Part shown: positions 1-8,118 of the stretch, in pieces
Numbering within the stretch: the first letter of the stretch is position 1
How the letters are laid out: each line of letters opens with the position of its first letter
Assembly (NCBI GenBank): GCA_944326555.1
Contig: CALVEK010000004.1
Span: 54,787-118,786, forward strand
DNA from: Candidatus Gastranaerophilales bacterium
Lineage (GTDB): Bacteria; Cyanobacteriota; Vampirovibrionia; Gastranaerophilales; Gastranaerophilaceae
Length of the DNA stretch: 64,000 nucleotides
Direction: 5' to 3'
Notes under the pieces: generated by a model
Database searches by the model: none
Told to the model about the DNA's origin: nothing
The model's input: the letters and a program-made list of their open reading frames with translations, nothing else
Translations under genes and position numbers: made by a program

Positions 1-628
1 CATCTTCTTCAACATCATCAATTTGTGCCGACTCAATTTCTGATATCTGAAATTTCAAAAAGTCGACCTGTTGCTCTGATAATACAGACTTGTTTTTTGC
101 GTCATCAAGTCTTTTTAAGATATCAGTATATTTAGAATAGACAACTTTATACTCATTTAAAATTTTTGAATGTTCTTCATTCCCATAACTGTCTAATAGA
201 TTGATATGATATTTAGGTTGAATATACGTATAAGTCATGTGTTGGTTATGGATATCAATAACCATTTCTCTAAGAGATTTTATAACATCTTGAGTAACCA
301 AACTACCATTAATACGAGAGCGAGAACCTGTTTCTGTAATTTCTCTTGAAAGAATAATCTCATTTCCAAAATTATCAATGCCAAAATCTTGGAAAAATGA
401 AACAGGGAAACTATCACTAAGTTCAATTGAAAGTTCTATAAAAGCACGCTGAGCCCCGGATTTTATAAGTTCTTTACTTGCTCTGGCACCAAAAGCTAAA
501 TCTATTGCATTAATGAGGATACTCTTTCCCGCGCCGGTTTCACCGGTAATAACATTAAAACCTTTATCAAACTCAAGTTTCAACTCATCTATAATTATAA
601 AATCTTTTATAGTTAACGTTTTTATCAT
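1..628 (-). CDS. recN: DNA repair protein RecN, N-terminal part (cut by window edge)
   Basis: SMC-like ATPase that acts in double-strand break repair. I translated this frame by hand from the ATG at 626-628: it begins MIKTLTIKDFIIIDEL and has the Walker A motif GETGAGKS near residue 30, followed by LINAIDLAFGARAS and a SRSRINGS segment, as in RecN. About 209 residues are present; the coiled coil and the C-terminal ATPase half lie beyond base 1. It starts one base after the nadK stop, so the two are one operon. The nadK-recN pairing is found in many bacteria and supports the assignment. Confidence 0.93.
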   Translation of the reverse strand, partial: MIKTLTIKDFIIIDELKLEFDKGFNVITGETGAGKSILINAIDLAFGARASKELIKSGAQRAFIELSIELSDSFPVSFFQDFGIDNFGNEIILSREITETGSRSRINGSLVTQDVIKSLREMVIDIHNQHMTYTYIQPKYHINLLDSYGNEEHSKILNEYKVVYSKYTDILKRLDDAKNKSVLSEQQVDFLKFQISEIESAQIDDVEED

Positions 629-629
629 T

Positions 630-1466
630 TTATCTCTCCGGCGAGACTCCCCATTTTAACTTTCTTCTCAGAACAGAATAAAACTCATTCCCCTCTTTTT
701 CAAGCATTACCAATTTAGCATACACAGAACTTTTCTTTATGACAATAAAATCACATGAATCAACGTCAATAGTGTCTTGTCCGTCAGAGGACATCTTTAA
801 CCTGTTACAAGTTTTGCAACTGGAAATTTTTATCTCATCAACAGAAGGAATAACAAGCGGTCTTGATGTTAAAGTATGAGGACAAATAGGAACTATAACA
901 ATAGCATCTAAATCCGGTGATAATACAGGTCCCCCGGCAGAAAGTGTATATGCTGTAGAACCTGTAGGAGTAGAAACAATAATTCCATCTGCTAAATAAT
1001 CACAAACAACCTTATCATTTATATACAAAAACAATTTTGAAGTTCTTGAAAAACTGTCGCCCTTAATCACAATATCATTCAATGCAAGAGTATTACCATC
1101 AAAAGACGAGAGCATCATTCTTTTTTCTATTCTACACTCACCTGCAAAAAGCTTTTCTACAGCAAAGTCTATTTCATCAGTATTGGCTTGAGCCAAAAAG
1201 CCAAGACGCCCCAGATTAATACCAAATACAGGAACAGATTTTGGTGCATAAAAACGCGCAGCCTTTAACAATGTGCCATCACCACCCACTGTAATAACAA
1301 ACGACGCATCGTTACAAAGCGAAGAAGACGCATCACATCTTGCATTTATATTTCTTGAGATAAATAAATCGGCAGTATATTTAGCAAAAGCTAAAGAGTC
1401 AGGAACATCTCTGTTATAAACTACTGATACTTTATCAAAAGATAAGTTTTGATTAATACTTTCCAT
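630..1466 (-). CDS. nadK: NAD kinase
   Basis: ATP-dependent phosphorylation of NAD to NADP, the only route to NADP in most bacteria. The 278-residue protein has the family signature GGDGT at residues 61-65, then GINLGRLGFL at about 82-91 and TPTGSTAYTLSAGGP in the C-terminal half, which together form the NAD and phosphate sites. Length is normal for bacterial NadK. The ATG at 1464-1466 lies 6 nt after a TATAAT box on the same strand, so the mRNA may be leaderless. recN follows after one base, giving a two-gene operon. Confidence 0.96.
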   Translation of the reverse strand: MESINQNLSFDKVSVVYNRDVPDSLAFAKYTADLFISRNINARCDASSSLCNDASFVITVGGDGTLLKAARFYAPKSVPVFGINLGRLGFLAQANTDEIDFAVEKLFAGECRIEKRMMLSSFDGNTLALNDIVIKGDSFSRTSKLFLYINDKVVCDYLADGIIVSTPTGSTAYTLSAGGPVLSPDLDAIVIVPICPHTLTSRPLVIPSVDEIKISSCKTCNRLKMSSDGQDTIDVDSCDFIVIKKSSVYAKLVMLEKEGNEFYSVLRRKLKWGVSPER

Positions 1467-1478
1467 ATCGGAATTATA
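1467..1478 (-). promoter_or_regulatory. -10 box placed for a leaderless nadK transcript
   Basis: TATAAT (minus strand, 1473-1478) is followed by six bases and then the nadK ATG. In sigma70 promoters the first transcribed base is usually about the seventh after the -10 box, which here is the A of the ATG. No Shine-Dalgarno sequence sits in the gap. The -35 region (TTAGTT-like) is weak. Confidence 0.55.
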
Positions 1479-1514
1479 CTATAACAGGGCAAAATAAACT
1501 AATTAATAAAAAAG

Positions 1515-1892
1515 CTAGTTAGATTTTGCATAAGCTGCATCACAAGAACCGCAACAAGCCTTTTCATATGCATCAGCTGATTCCATTGCAGAAAGCAAAT
1601 CATAAGCATCATCGGCAGACTTAACTGCAGCAGCAACGACATCAGGATTTTTTAACAAAAAGTCAATAGAATCTTTTACACATTGAACGGTTTCAGGATT
1701 ATCGATTCTACCTGTCTGTTTAACCAATACACGACCGTAAGACTCTGCAGCCTTTGTACCGTCACCTGTAATCTCAGCAACTTCAACGTCAGCCTGAACT
1801 TGAGGTTTGACTTCTTCTTCAGATTTATATCCTGGCTTATAAGAAGTGCTTCTTACATTATTCAAATTCAAATTATTGTTTATATCTGTCAT
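1515..1892 (-). CDS. Hypothetical protein with Cys-containing C-terminal tail
   Basis: A 125-residue protein that I do not recognise. The N-terminus is Asn-rich and looks disordered (MTDINNNLNLNNV), the middle is acidic, and residues from about 70 on look helical and Ala/Asp-rich (NPDVVAAAVKSADDAYDLL). It ends with ACCGSCDAAYAKSN, where a CCxxC cluster could bind metal or form disulfides. The ATG at 1892 has a good GGAGAG ribosome binding site. No signal peptide. The upstream gap, shared with the divergent calpain-like gene, holds GTATATAC-type sites, so it may belong to that putative regulon. A lineage-specific protein is likely. Confidence 0.6.
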   Translation of the reverse strand: MTDINNNLNLNNVRSTSYKPGYKSEEEVKPQVQADVEVAEITGDGTKAAESYGRVLVKQTGRIDNPETVQCVKDSIDFLLKNPDVVAAAVKSADDAYDLLSAMESADAYEKACCGSCDAAYAKSN

Positions 1893-2026
1893 ATTAATAC
1901 TCTCCGAGTTTTTCTTTTCTTTATAATCTTCTCATCGTGTTCTTCATCATGCTTTAAAACACAAGCAAAAATTTTTTTGCTAGTTAAACAAAAAAAATTT
2001 TTATAATATATACAAATTTTTTAAAA

Positions 2027-2093
2027 GTTTATACTTTTTTCGACGGAAAGTCAAGTATATTAAGAAAAATGCTTTTAAGTGTACAGTATATAC
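2027..2093. promoter_or_regulatory. Cluster of GTATATAC-type palindromes between divergent genes
   Basis: A perfect GTATATAC palindrome lies at 2086-2093 (context CAGTATATACTTTATT). Degenerate copies lie at 2027-2034 (GTTTATAC) and 2055-2062 (GTATATTA). Spacings of 28 and 31 bp are close to three helical turns. The 302-base gap 1893-2194 separates the Cys-tail protein (minus) from the calpain-like gene (plus); beyond these sites and poly-A/T tracts I see nothing else in it. Confidence 0.45.
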
Positions 2094-2194
2094 TTTATTA
2101 ACAAAAGTTAATAATTAGAATTGTTAACTTTGTAAATAAAATATTTATATTTGAAATTTACTACACAAAAAAAACTTAATAAATATATGAGCAG

Positions 2195-3778
2195 ATGAGT
2201 AAGAGTATTACTATGGGTGATTTAGAAATAAAATTCTTTACAACAAATGAACTCTCAAAAAATGAGGGATATACAACAACGTCCAATAACTCAAACAAAA
2301 TAGCAATCTGGGGAAATAAAATAATAGAAGAAAAAGAAAAACCCAAAGACAAAAACACAGTGGCAAAAGAACTGGGTTACAAAAGTTCTGTTAACCCGGA
2401 TATATATTACAACGAAAAAGACAAAACTTATTATAAATGGGATAACAATAAAAAAACTTTTATGCTACTCATTAATGCAGTTGAAATATACCCAAACGGT
2501 TCATACAAAACAGAAAGTGGTACATTAGTAAGCTACAAAGGAGAATCGAGCTATTTAAACAGAAAAGGAGAAAGAATCTTTAGAACTGCCTATGGGGCAA
2601 AAATGAAAGATGAATCTCAAATAAGAAACTATATGTGCGATATAAAAGGACTGGAATCAACGAGAAGAAGAGGTATATATTTCGACAAAAACTCTAATAG
2701 CTACTACCAATGGGATAGCGAAAAAAGAGACTTTGTAAAGTCAGAAATCCAAGATGTAAGCCAATATGGAGACTACAAAAAGAACAACAAATATTATGCA
2801 AGCAATAATAAAGAAATGTCAGAAAAAGAGTATAAAGCAATAAGATCAAATATTGCACCAACTTCTGAGCCTGATATATACATGAATTACTCAACCCAAA
2901 AATACTACCGATGGAACGATACAACAAAGAATTTTGAACAATTCGATCCTGATGCAAAGAAAAAAGAATTTTTAAAACAAAAACCAGACGGAATAATAGA
3001 GTCTTTCAGCCAAGGCAAACAGGGGGATTGCTGGTTACTTGCATCACTAATGTCCATAAACTCATCGCAAAAAGGAAAAGAACTGTTAAAAGAAATAATA
3101 AAACTTGAGGAAAATGGAAACATAACAATTAGTTTAAAAGGAGCAAATAAGGTTTATACAATAACAGAAGAAGAAATAAATGCAGCAGTTAAAAAAGGTA
3201 CGTATGCCTTTGGAGATAAAGATGTAGTAGCCATTGAACTTGCTGTTGAAAAATACAGAACAGAATGTGCAGAAAATACTGATTCAAGAAATCCATACAG
3301 CTTAGATTACGTGGGTTCATATAGTCCTGGCATGATGTTATATGGAGGAAGAACAAGAAATGCATTAGAACTTCTGACAGGAAAAAAAGCAACTCAAATA
3401 CAAAGAGCAAATGACGATAATCTAATTATGATTGACAACAAAGCAATAATCGGAAAAATGGATGAAAATACGTTAAAGAAATATTTTGATAACCCCAATA
3501 ATGTTATAACAGTTTCTTTATACACAGATTTGAATGGAGCATCAGGACATGCGAGTCAATTTGTTAAATATGATGAAAAAAATGTCTACCTAAAAGATCC
3601 TGAAAGCGAAAATGATGAACTAATTAGTATACCTAAAGAAGAGTTTTATAAGAATCTTTATAACATATCATACAGCAATCTGTCTGAACCAATAGACAAA
3701 AAGCTTTCTATGTCCAGATATGTAAAATACATAATGTCTGATGAAGCAAGAAAATACTTAGAATCTAAAAAACAATAA
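2195..3778 (+). CDS. Calpain-like cysteine protease with three N-terminal Trp/Tyr repeats
   Basis: Probable peptidase of the calpain (C2) superfamily, 527 residues. The catalytic Cys279 lies in QGDCWLLASL, the classical calpain Cys motif. His452 lies in ASGHASQFVKY, and the third position is taken by Asp468 in YLKDPES where calpains usually have Asn in NPWG. The region before it holds three similar segments at about 68-90, 159-181 and 226-249, each with a D/G-IY start, YYxW in the middle and an aromatic end; they may bind a ligand or substrate. There is no signal peptide or membrane segment. The start is uncertain: the ribosome binding site is weak and Met7 is a possible alternative. The target is unknown; a toxin or secreted effector role is conceivable but not shown. 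Confidence 0.75.
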   Translation: MSKSITMGDLEIKFFTTNELSKNEGYTTTSNNSNKIAIWGNKIIEEKEKPKDKNTVAKELGYKSSVNPDIYYNEKDKTYYKWDNNKKTFMLLINAVEIYPNGSYKTESGTLVSYKGESSYLNRKGERIFRTAYGAKMKDESQIRNYMCDIKGLESTRRRGIYFDKNSNSYYQWDSEKRDFVKSEIQDVSQYGDYKKNNKYYASNNKEMSEKEYKAIRSNIAPTSEPDIYMNYSTQKYYRWNDTTKNFEQFDPDAKKKEFLKQKPDGIIESFSQGKQGDCWLLASLMSINSSQKGKELLKEIIKLEENGNITISLKGANKVYTITEEEINAAVKKGTYAFGDKDVVAIELAVEKYRTECAENTDSRNPYSLDYVGSYSPGMMLYGGRTRNALELLTGKKATQIQRANDDNLIMIDNKAIIGKMDENTLKKYFDNPNNVITVSLYTDLNGASGHASQFVKYDEKNVYLKDPESENDELISIPKEEFYKNLYNISYSNLSEPIDKKLSMSRYVKYIMSDEARKYLESKKQ

Positions 3779-3835
3779 AAAGTTAGCAAAATACATCATA
3801 GTGTTAATAAGTTTCATTTGTAAAGAAATGTAACA

Positions 3836-3885
3836 GTATATACTCATGTCTGCAATTTTTAATTTTGTATATACTTTATATATAT
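3836..3885 (+). promoter_or_regulatory. Tandem GTATATAC sites and TTTATATATA element upstream of sRNA candidate 1
   Basis: Two perfect GTATATAC palindromes at 3836-3843 and 3867-3874, 31 bp apart. The second runs directly into TTTATATATATGTAAGAC. The same composite (palindrome, TTTATATA, then an AAGA-type start region) recurs at 11386 and 59468, which suggests a shared promoter/operator. No ordinary -35 box is evident at the right distance. Confidence 0.55.
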
Positions 3886-3887
3886 GT

Positions 3888-4039
3888 AAGACAAATGAAA
3901 CAAAGTTCAAACAAGACATTAAATAAACACAATAAACAAATTAAATAAGAATGAGACTTTCACACTAACCTACCTAACTTCCTAACCTTCCCTTCCTATT
4001 AAAAGTATTGCTCTAATTAACCAATTAGAGCTTTTTTTT
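3888..4039 (+). ncRNA. Small RNA candidate 1, about 150 nt
   Basis: This stretch lies in a 354-base gap without a convincing gene. It begins just after the composite promoter element and ends in a clean intrinsic terminator: a 9-bp stem GCTCTAATT/AATTAGAGC at 4010-4031, then eight T. The body is A-rich and then strongly pyrimidine-rich (CCTACCTAACTTCCTAACC and on, about 3968-3999). That unstructured C/U-rich stretch could pair with Shine-Dalgarno regions, as C/U-rich seeds of several known sRNAs do. A 17-codon ATG frame at 3897 has no clear ribosome binding site. The start is inferred. Confidence 0.5.
4010..4039 (+). terminator. Intrinsic terminator of sRNA candidate 1
   Basis: Perfect 9-bp stem, 4-base loop AACC, then eight consecutive T. 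Confidence 0.85.
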
Positions 4040-4132
4040 GCATAAAATTCAAAATTAAAGATTGAAAACAAAGTGTCGATAATACTGCATGTGTATGAAG
4101 ATAAACACAAAGTATTAACGTAGTATGAAGAT

Positions 4133-4456
4133 ATGGGTATGTATGATATCGAATCTGAAGATAAAGCACTAAAAGAAGTAGGGTTGGAACTTATGTTCTT
4201 AACTCCGGAAAAGTGTAGCCATGATGACGGCATAACTGCAGTTGAATTAAGTCGTCATCTTAATATGCCTTTAGATACAGTAAAAAGAAAACTAAAAATA
4301 CTTCAGGAAAAGGGCATTGTCCAAGTAAAGGGAATAAATCCTAAAATATGGAAATTTAATGAATACAATTTTCAAAGAATGGACGAAGAAGACGAGGTCT
4401 ACATGCTTCTATGCAGTTTTGATGACGTAGACTTTGACAAGTACTTCTCTTATTGA
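4133..4456 (+). CDS. Small winged-helix DNA-binding protein
   Basis: A 107-residue probable transcription regulator. Residues about 33-70 form a helix-turn-helix and wing pattern, ITAVELSRHLNMPLDTVKRK followed by a second-helix segment and a wing ending in NPKIWKF, as in ArsR/MarR-like proteins. The C-terminal tail is acidic (MDEEDEVYM). No sensor domain or membrane segment. It follows sRNA candidate 1 and its last 7 bases overlap the convergent tmk stop (4450-4456). Its proximity to the GTATATAC sites makes it one candidate for the protein that binds them, but nothing in the sequence proves that. Confidence 0.65.
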   Translation: MGMYDIESEDKALKEVGLELMFLTPEKCSHDDGITAVELSRHLNMPLDTVKRKLKILQEKGIVQVKGINPKIWKFNEYNFQRMDEEDEVYMLLCSFDDVDFDKYFSY

Positions 4457-5073
4457 TTACTCAAAAAATCATCCAAAATTTTAACAGTATCAGCAAAAAC
4501 CGTTTCTATGTCATTATTTGCATCAACAACCTTAACTCTATTCGGAAATTTTTGAGCTATCTTCAAATAGCCTTCTCTAACTTTTTTGTGAAACTCAATA
4601 CCCGCAGATTCCATACGATCTTTTTCGTCGCCAACACGTTTTTGAGCAACCTCAGTAGAGACATCAAAAACAAATGTCAAATCCGGTTTTGTTAACCCTG
4701 TTGCCAGATTATTAAGGTATTCAAGCTGCTGAATATCTTCACCACGCCCATAACCCTGATAAGCTATGGTAGAATCAGTATGTCTATCGCAAATAACAAC
4801 CTTACCGCTCAAGACAGCAGGCTTAACAAAATTTTCTATATGTTGAGCTCTATCTGCCAAAAACAAAAAAGTTTCGCACATAGGAGCAACATCACCATCG
4901 TAATGTAGTAGAAGCTCCCTAATCTTCTGCCCTAAGCCATAAGATCCAGGCTCACGAGTCCAGACAGTATGGTATCCTTTATTGTCCAGATATTCTTGAA
5001 CCAATCTCGATTGTGTAGTCTTACCACAGCCGTCAGCGCCTTCAAAAGTTATAAAATATCCTTTTTTTGACAT
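4450..5073 (-). CDS. tmk: Thymidylate kinase
   Basis: Phosphorylates dTMP to dTDP with ATP in the dTTP pathway. The P-loop is at residues 11-20 (EGADGCGKTT), followed by TREPGSYGLGQ with the DR-type acceptor contacts and VICDRHTDSTIAYQGYGR in the middle. I chose the ATG at 5073 (MSKKGYFITF, 207 residues): the longer frame would need a TTG at 5082, whose AGG lies only one base away, while that AGG is ten bases before the ATG. It follows serS closely and is co-transcribed with it. Confidence 0.95.
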   Translation of the reverse strand: MSKKGYFITFEGADGCGKTTQSRLVQEYLDNKGYHTVWTREPGSYGLGQKIRELLLHYDGDVAPMCETFLFLADRAQHIENFVKPAVLSGKVVICDRHTDSTIAYQGYGRGEDIQQLEYLNNLATGLTKPDLTFVFDVSTEVAQKRVGDEKDRMESAGIEFHKKVREGYLKIAQKFPNRVKVVDANNDIETVFADTVKILDDFLSNQ

Positions 5074-5084
5074 AATATTCAAAC

Positions 5085-6350
5085 CTATATTCTGTCAAAG
5101 CCAGTATATTTTTGGAGAACTTCAGGAATTAAAATTGTACCGTCTTCTTGTTGGAAGTTTTCAACAATTGCAGCAAATGTTCTGCCGACAGCAAGACCTG
5201 AACCGTTCATTGTGTAACAATAATTTACTTTGCCTGTTTCTTTACTTCTATATTTCAAACCGGCACGGCGAGCCTGAAAATCTCCAAATACTGAGCAGCT
5301 TGAAATTTCTTTGTAATCGTTATAAGAAGGCATCCAGACTTCAAGGTCATAGCATTTTCTAGCAGAGAAACCTATATCTCCTGAACTAAGTTCAACTCTT
5401 CTGTAAGGAAGTTTTAACAACTCAAGAATTTCTTCTGCATCTCTTGTCAATTTTTCGTGTTCTTCAGGAGCCTGTTCGGGAGTAGTTAATTTAACCAACT
5501 CAACCTTATTAAATTGATGAACTCTTATAAGGCCTCTTGTATCTTTACCAGCAGAACCAGCTTCCCTTCTAAAGCAAGGAGTATAAGCTGTCATACATTT
5601 TGGCAAATCATCTTCTGACAGTATTTCATTACAATAAATATTTGTAACAGGAACCTCCGCAGTAGGAATAAGGTATAAGTCTTCATCTACGCATTTATAC
5701 ATATCTTCCTTAAATTTAGGGAGCTGTCCTGTACCTGTCATCGCAGCACCATTTACAAGAACTGGTGGTAAAATTTCCTGATACCCGTGCTTTGAAGTAT
5801 GAACATCAAGGAAAAAGTTTATGATTGCTCTTTCTAAACGAGCTCCTTTGCCCTTGTATATATAAAATCTTGATTGAGAAATTTTTACACCTCTCTCGAA
5901 ATCAACAAGATCTTTTTCTACCGTCAAATCCCAATGTGGCTTCTGTTCAAAAGATGGTTTTACAACTTCACCTACAACTTTTTTTACAACATTCGCAGAA
6001 TCATCAGCCCCTATTGGAGTTGTTTCGTCAGGCATATTGGGTATACTCAACAAAAGATTTTTTTGTTTTTCATTTAATTCAAGTTCTTTTTCTTCAAGAG
6101 CTTTTATTTCATCACCGAGCTGTCTTACTTCCTCTTGAATAGAATCTGTATTTTCACCATTTTTCTTCATCAATCCGATTTTTTGAGATTCAGATTTTCT
6201 TTTAGCCCTAAGTTCATCAGCCTGTGTTTGAACTTTTCTTCTTTCAACATCAATTTCCAAAACACCATCAATGCTGAGTTCAGGATTTCTTCTTTTCAAA
6301 AGCTCATTAACTTTTTCAGGATTTTCTCTGATAATCTTAATGTCTAACAT
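5085..6350 (-). CDS. serS: Seryl-tRNA synthetase
   Basis: Class II aminoacyl-tRNA synthetase, 421 residues, the usual bacterial length. The N-terminal tRNA-binding coiled-coil arm spans about residues 30-110. The catalytic domain shows TGTGQLPKF, the motif 2 region TPCFRREAGSAGKDTRG, and motif 3 near the end (NGSGLAVGRTFAAIVEN). ATG start at 6350. It leads a serS-tmk operon. Confidence 0.97.
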   Translation of the reverse strand: MLDIKIIRENPEKVNELLKRRNPELSIDGVLEIDVERRKVQTQADELRAKRKSESQKIGLMKKNGENTDSIQEEVRQLGDEIKALEEKELELNEKQKNLLLSIPNMPDETTPIGADDSANVVKKVVGEVVKPSFEQKPHWDLTVEKDLVDFERGVKISQSRFYIYKGKGARLERAIINFFLDVHTSKHGYQEILPPVLVNGAAMTGTGQLPKFKEDMYKCVDEDLYLIPTAEVPVTNIYCNEILSEDDLPKCMTAYTPCFRREAGSAGKDTRGLIRVHQFNKVELVKLTTPEQAPEEHEKLTRDAEEILELLKLPYRRVELSSGDIGFSARKCYDLEVWMPSYNDYKEISSCSVFGDFQARRAGLKYRSKETGKVNYCYTMNGSGLAVGRTFAAIVENFQQEDGTILIPEVLQKYTGFDRI

Positions 6351-6411
6351 AAAACAACTCTTTCTAATTTAAAATCTAATTTACACGTGCACTAATTTTA
6401 TAAAAAAATAA

Positions 6412-6445
6412 TTGAAAAATCCAGAAAATTAATTAAAATAAATAT
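6412..6445 (+). promoter_or_regulatory. Promoter predicting a leaderless transcript (gene at 6446)
   Basis: TTGAAA at 6412-6417, a 16-bp spacer, TAAAAT at 6434-6439, then six bases before the ATG at 6446. The expected first base is the A of the start codon. No Shine-Dalgarno sequence is present. Confidence 0.6.
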
Positions 6446-7033
6446 ATGAGAAAGATTTTTGCACTAATAATAACGACTTTTCTGCTCCTGCTAAGTTCAA
6501 ATTTATCACAGAACCAAGTTTTGGCAGAAACAAGTTTGAGAAACTATAAGCCGATAAATCTGGCAAAAGGTTCTTTTTTGAAAGCAATAAGCCAAAGAGA
6601 TATTTCTACATCAACTGCAAAAGTAGGTGATGTTGAATACTTTATAAATCCGGAGGATGTCTTTGTCGGAGAATCCAACATAATACCTAAGAACTCTGTA
6701 TATTTAGGAGAAGTAGAAGAAATAGTTGAAGCCGTTGAAGGTATTAATGCAGCAATGAAGATAAAAATTTACAAGATAATAACTCCTGACAAAAGAGAAT
6801 TTTCCATAGATGCAAATGTGTACAAAAACGGTTCATCTACAATAGGCGGAGATTTAGCGGCTGTTGCATACTACACAAGAATGCCACACTATCCAGGAGA
6901 CTGGAAAAAAGGTGCTCTACAACTTGTACCGACAAGTATCCGAGAGATGGGACGTCCAACTGTAATAAGAGCAGGCGATGAAGTTACATTCATAATCAAT
7001 AATGATTTGAGCATTTTTAAACCAAAAGAATAA
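6446..7033 (+). CDS. Exported protein of unknown function
   Basis: A 195-residue protein with an N-terminal signal peptide: MRKIF, a hydrophobic stretch to about residue 20, and a likely cut after VLA near residue 27. The mature part is a predicted beta-rich domain with the pattern FLKAISQRDIST, VGDVEYFI, IIPKNSVYLGEV and VIRAGDEVTFII. That order of 'set upper limit, stable pole, insulating start' beta strands faintly recalls the C-terminal domain of VirB10/TrbI proteins, but no other secretion gene is near. Likely periplasmic or envelope-bound. Single-gene unit with its own promoter. Confidence 0.7.
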   Translation: MRKIFALIITTFLLLLSSNLSQNQVLAETSLRNYKPINLAKGSFLKAISQRDISTSTAKVGDVEYFINPEDVFVGESNIIPKNSVYLGEVEEIVEAVEGINAAMKIKIYKIITPDKREFSIDANVYKNGSSTIGGDLAAVAYYTRMPHYPGDWKKGALQLVPTSIREMGRPTVIRAGDEVTFIINNDLSIFKPKE

Positions 7034-7161
7034 CATTGAATTGCATAATTTTTGAAAAACTGTGTTTACCTCAAAGTTATAAATCAAGTGTGCTTTTTTA
7101 TTGATATCTTTTTATTTTTTATTTAATATATGTCATTAATCAAAGAATAAGAAGCAATGTC

Positions 7162-8118
7162 ATGCCTGATAACAAACACTTGGATTTTAATATTATTGCA
7201 TCGGACTGTCTCATAGCTACAGATACAGACAGTAAAGAAGTTATTGAAAACTTGGAAAAGCTAAAAGAAAAGCATTCTGACATTGAACTTATAGCAATAT
7301 TTAATTATTTTTTAAAAATCGAATACCGAAGTGATGTTCTTTACTGGATAGTGAAGAATCTTGATAAATACAGAGATTCTTCATCTTTAGAGCCATTAAC
7401 GAAGCTGCTTTTGATGAAAGATGGTGTACCGAATGCATCTTATACAAAAGAGGATTACACCAATCTTAGGGTATTGTGTGCAAAGGCTATTTCAAATATA
7501 AAAGATCATTCAAGCGTACATGCGCTTTTATATTGTTTAAATGACAAAAATGAGAACTATAAGATAAGACTAAGCTGTGCTGATGCATTGGGAAAACTTG
7601 GAGACAAATACGCCGTTACGACCCTGATGGACGTTGTGTCGGACGAAGAAGAAAAGTCGCTCTATATAAGAGAATCGGCAGCAGTTGCACTCGGACTTAT
7701 TGGCGACATGAGAGCAGTAGATTCTCTTGTAAGAATTCTTGAAACCAAAAACGGAATCATGGATAAATTCACATACTTAAAAGAAAAAGTTGTTGAAGCA
7801 ATTTGTAAACTAAATCCAAATGATGACAGGGTATATAAAGCGCTAAAAAATTCTCTGCTAGATGAAAATCCACAGGTAAGAATAAATACAATAGAAGCTC
7901 TTATGGAATACGATAATCAAGAGTCTCGTGAACTTATCAAGAATATGCTGAAAGACGAAGATGAAGAAGTTCAAAGAAATGCAGTAATTGCGTTGTATAA
8001 TATTGACGGAGAAAAAATCTTAAGGGAAATAATAAACAGTTCCGAATATTCCACAGCGTGCAAAGAAGAAGCTCAGGACATTTTGGATAGTGAAACAGAC
8101 GACAATGATTCAGAATAA
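7162..8118 (+). CDS. HEAT-repeat protein
   Basis: A 318-residue alpha-solenoid. At least four HEAT-like helical pairs are visible from about residue 120: IRLSCADALGKLGDKYAV, IRESAAVALGLIGDMRAV, VRINTIEALMEYDNQES and VQRNAVIALYNIDG. Such repeats bind other proteins; in cyanobacteria related HEAT/PBS-type proteins include phycobilin lyases, but no pigment gene is near and I do not infer that role. It overlaps queC by 14 bases, so it heads a queC operon and may assist one of its products. Confidence 0.8.
   Translation: MPDNKHLDFNIIASDCLIATDTDSKEVIENLEKLKEKHSDIELIAIFNYFLKIEYRSDVLYWIVKNLDKYRDSSSLEPLTKLLLMKDGVPNASYTKEDYTNLRVLCAKAISNIKDHSSVHALLYCLNDKNENYKIRLSCADALGKLGDKYAVTTLMDVVSDEEEKSLYIRESAAVALGLIGDMRAVDSLVRILETKNGIMDKFTYLKEKVVEAICKLNPNDDRVYKALKNSLLDENPQVRINTIEALMEYDNQESRELIKNMLKDEDEEVQRNAVIALYNIDGEKILREIINSSEYSTACKEEAQDILDSETDDNDSE

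Noticed and set aside
1683..2006. 107-residue plus-strand frame opposite the Cys-tail gene
   Set aside because: Shadow of the minus-strand gene: hydrophobic low-complexity translation, no ribosome binding site.
3888..4039. Yfr1 (cyanobacterial sRNA) as identity of sRNA candidate 1
   Set aside because: Only a loose match to the ACUCCUCACAC core and about twice the usual length; not enough to claim.
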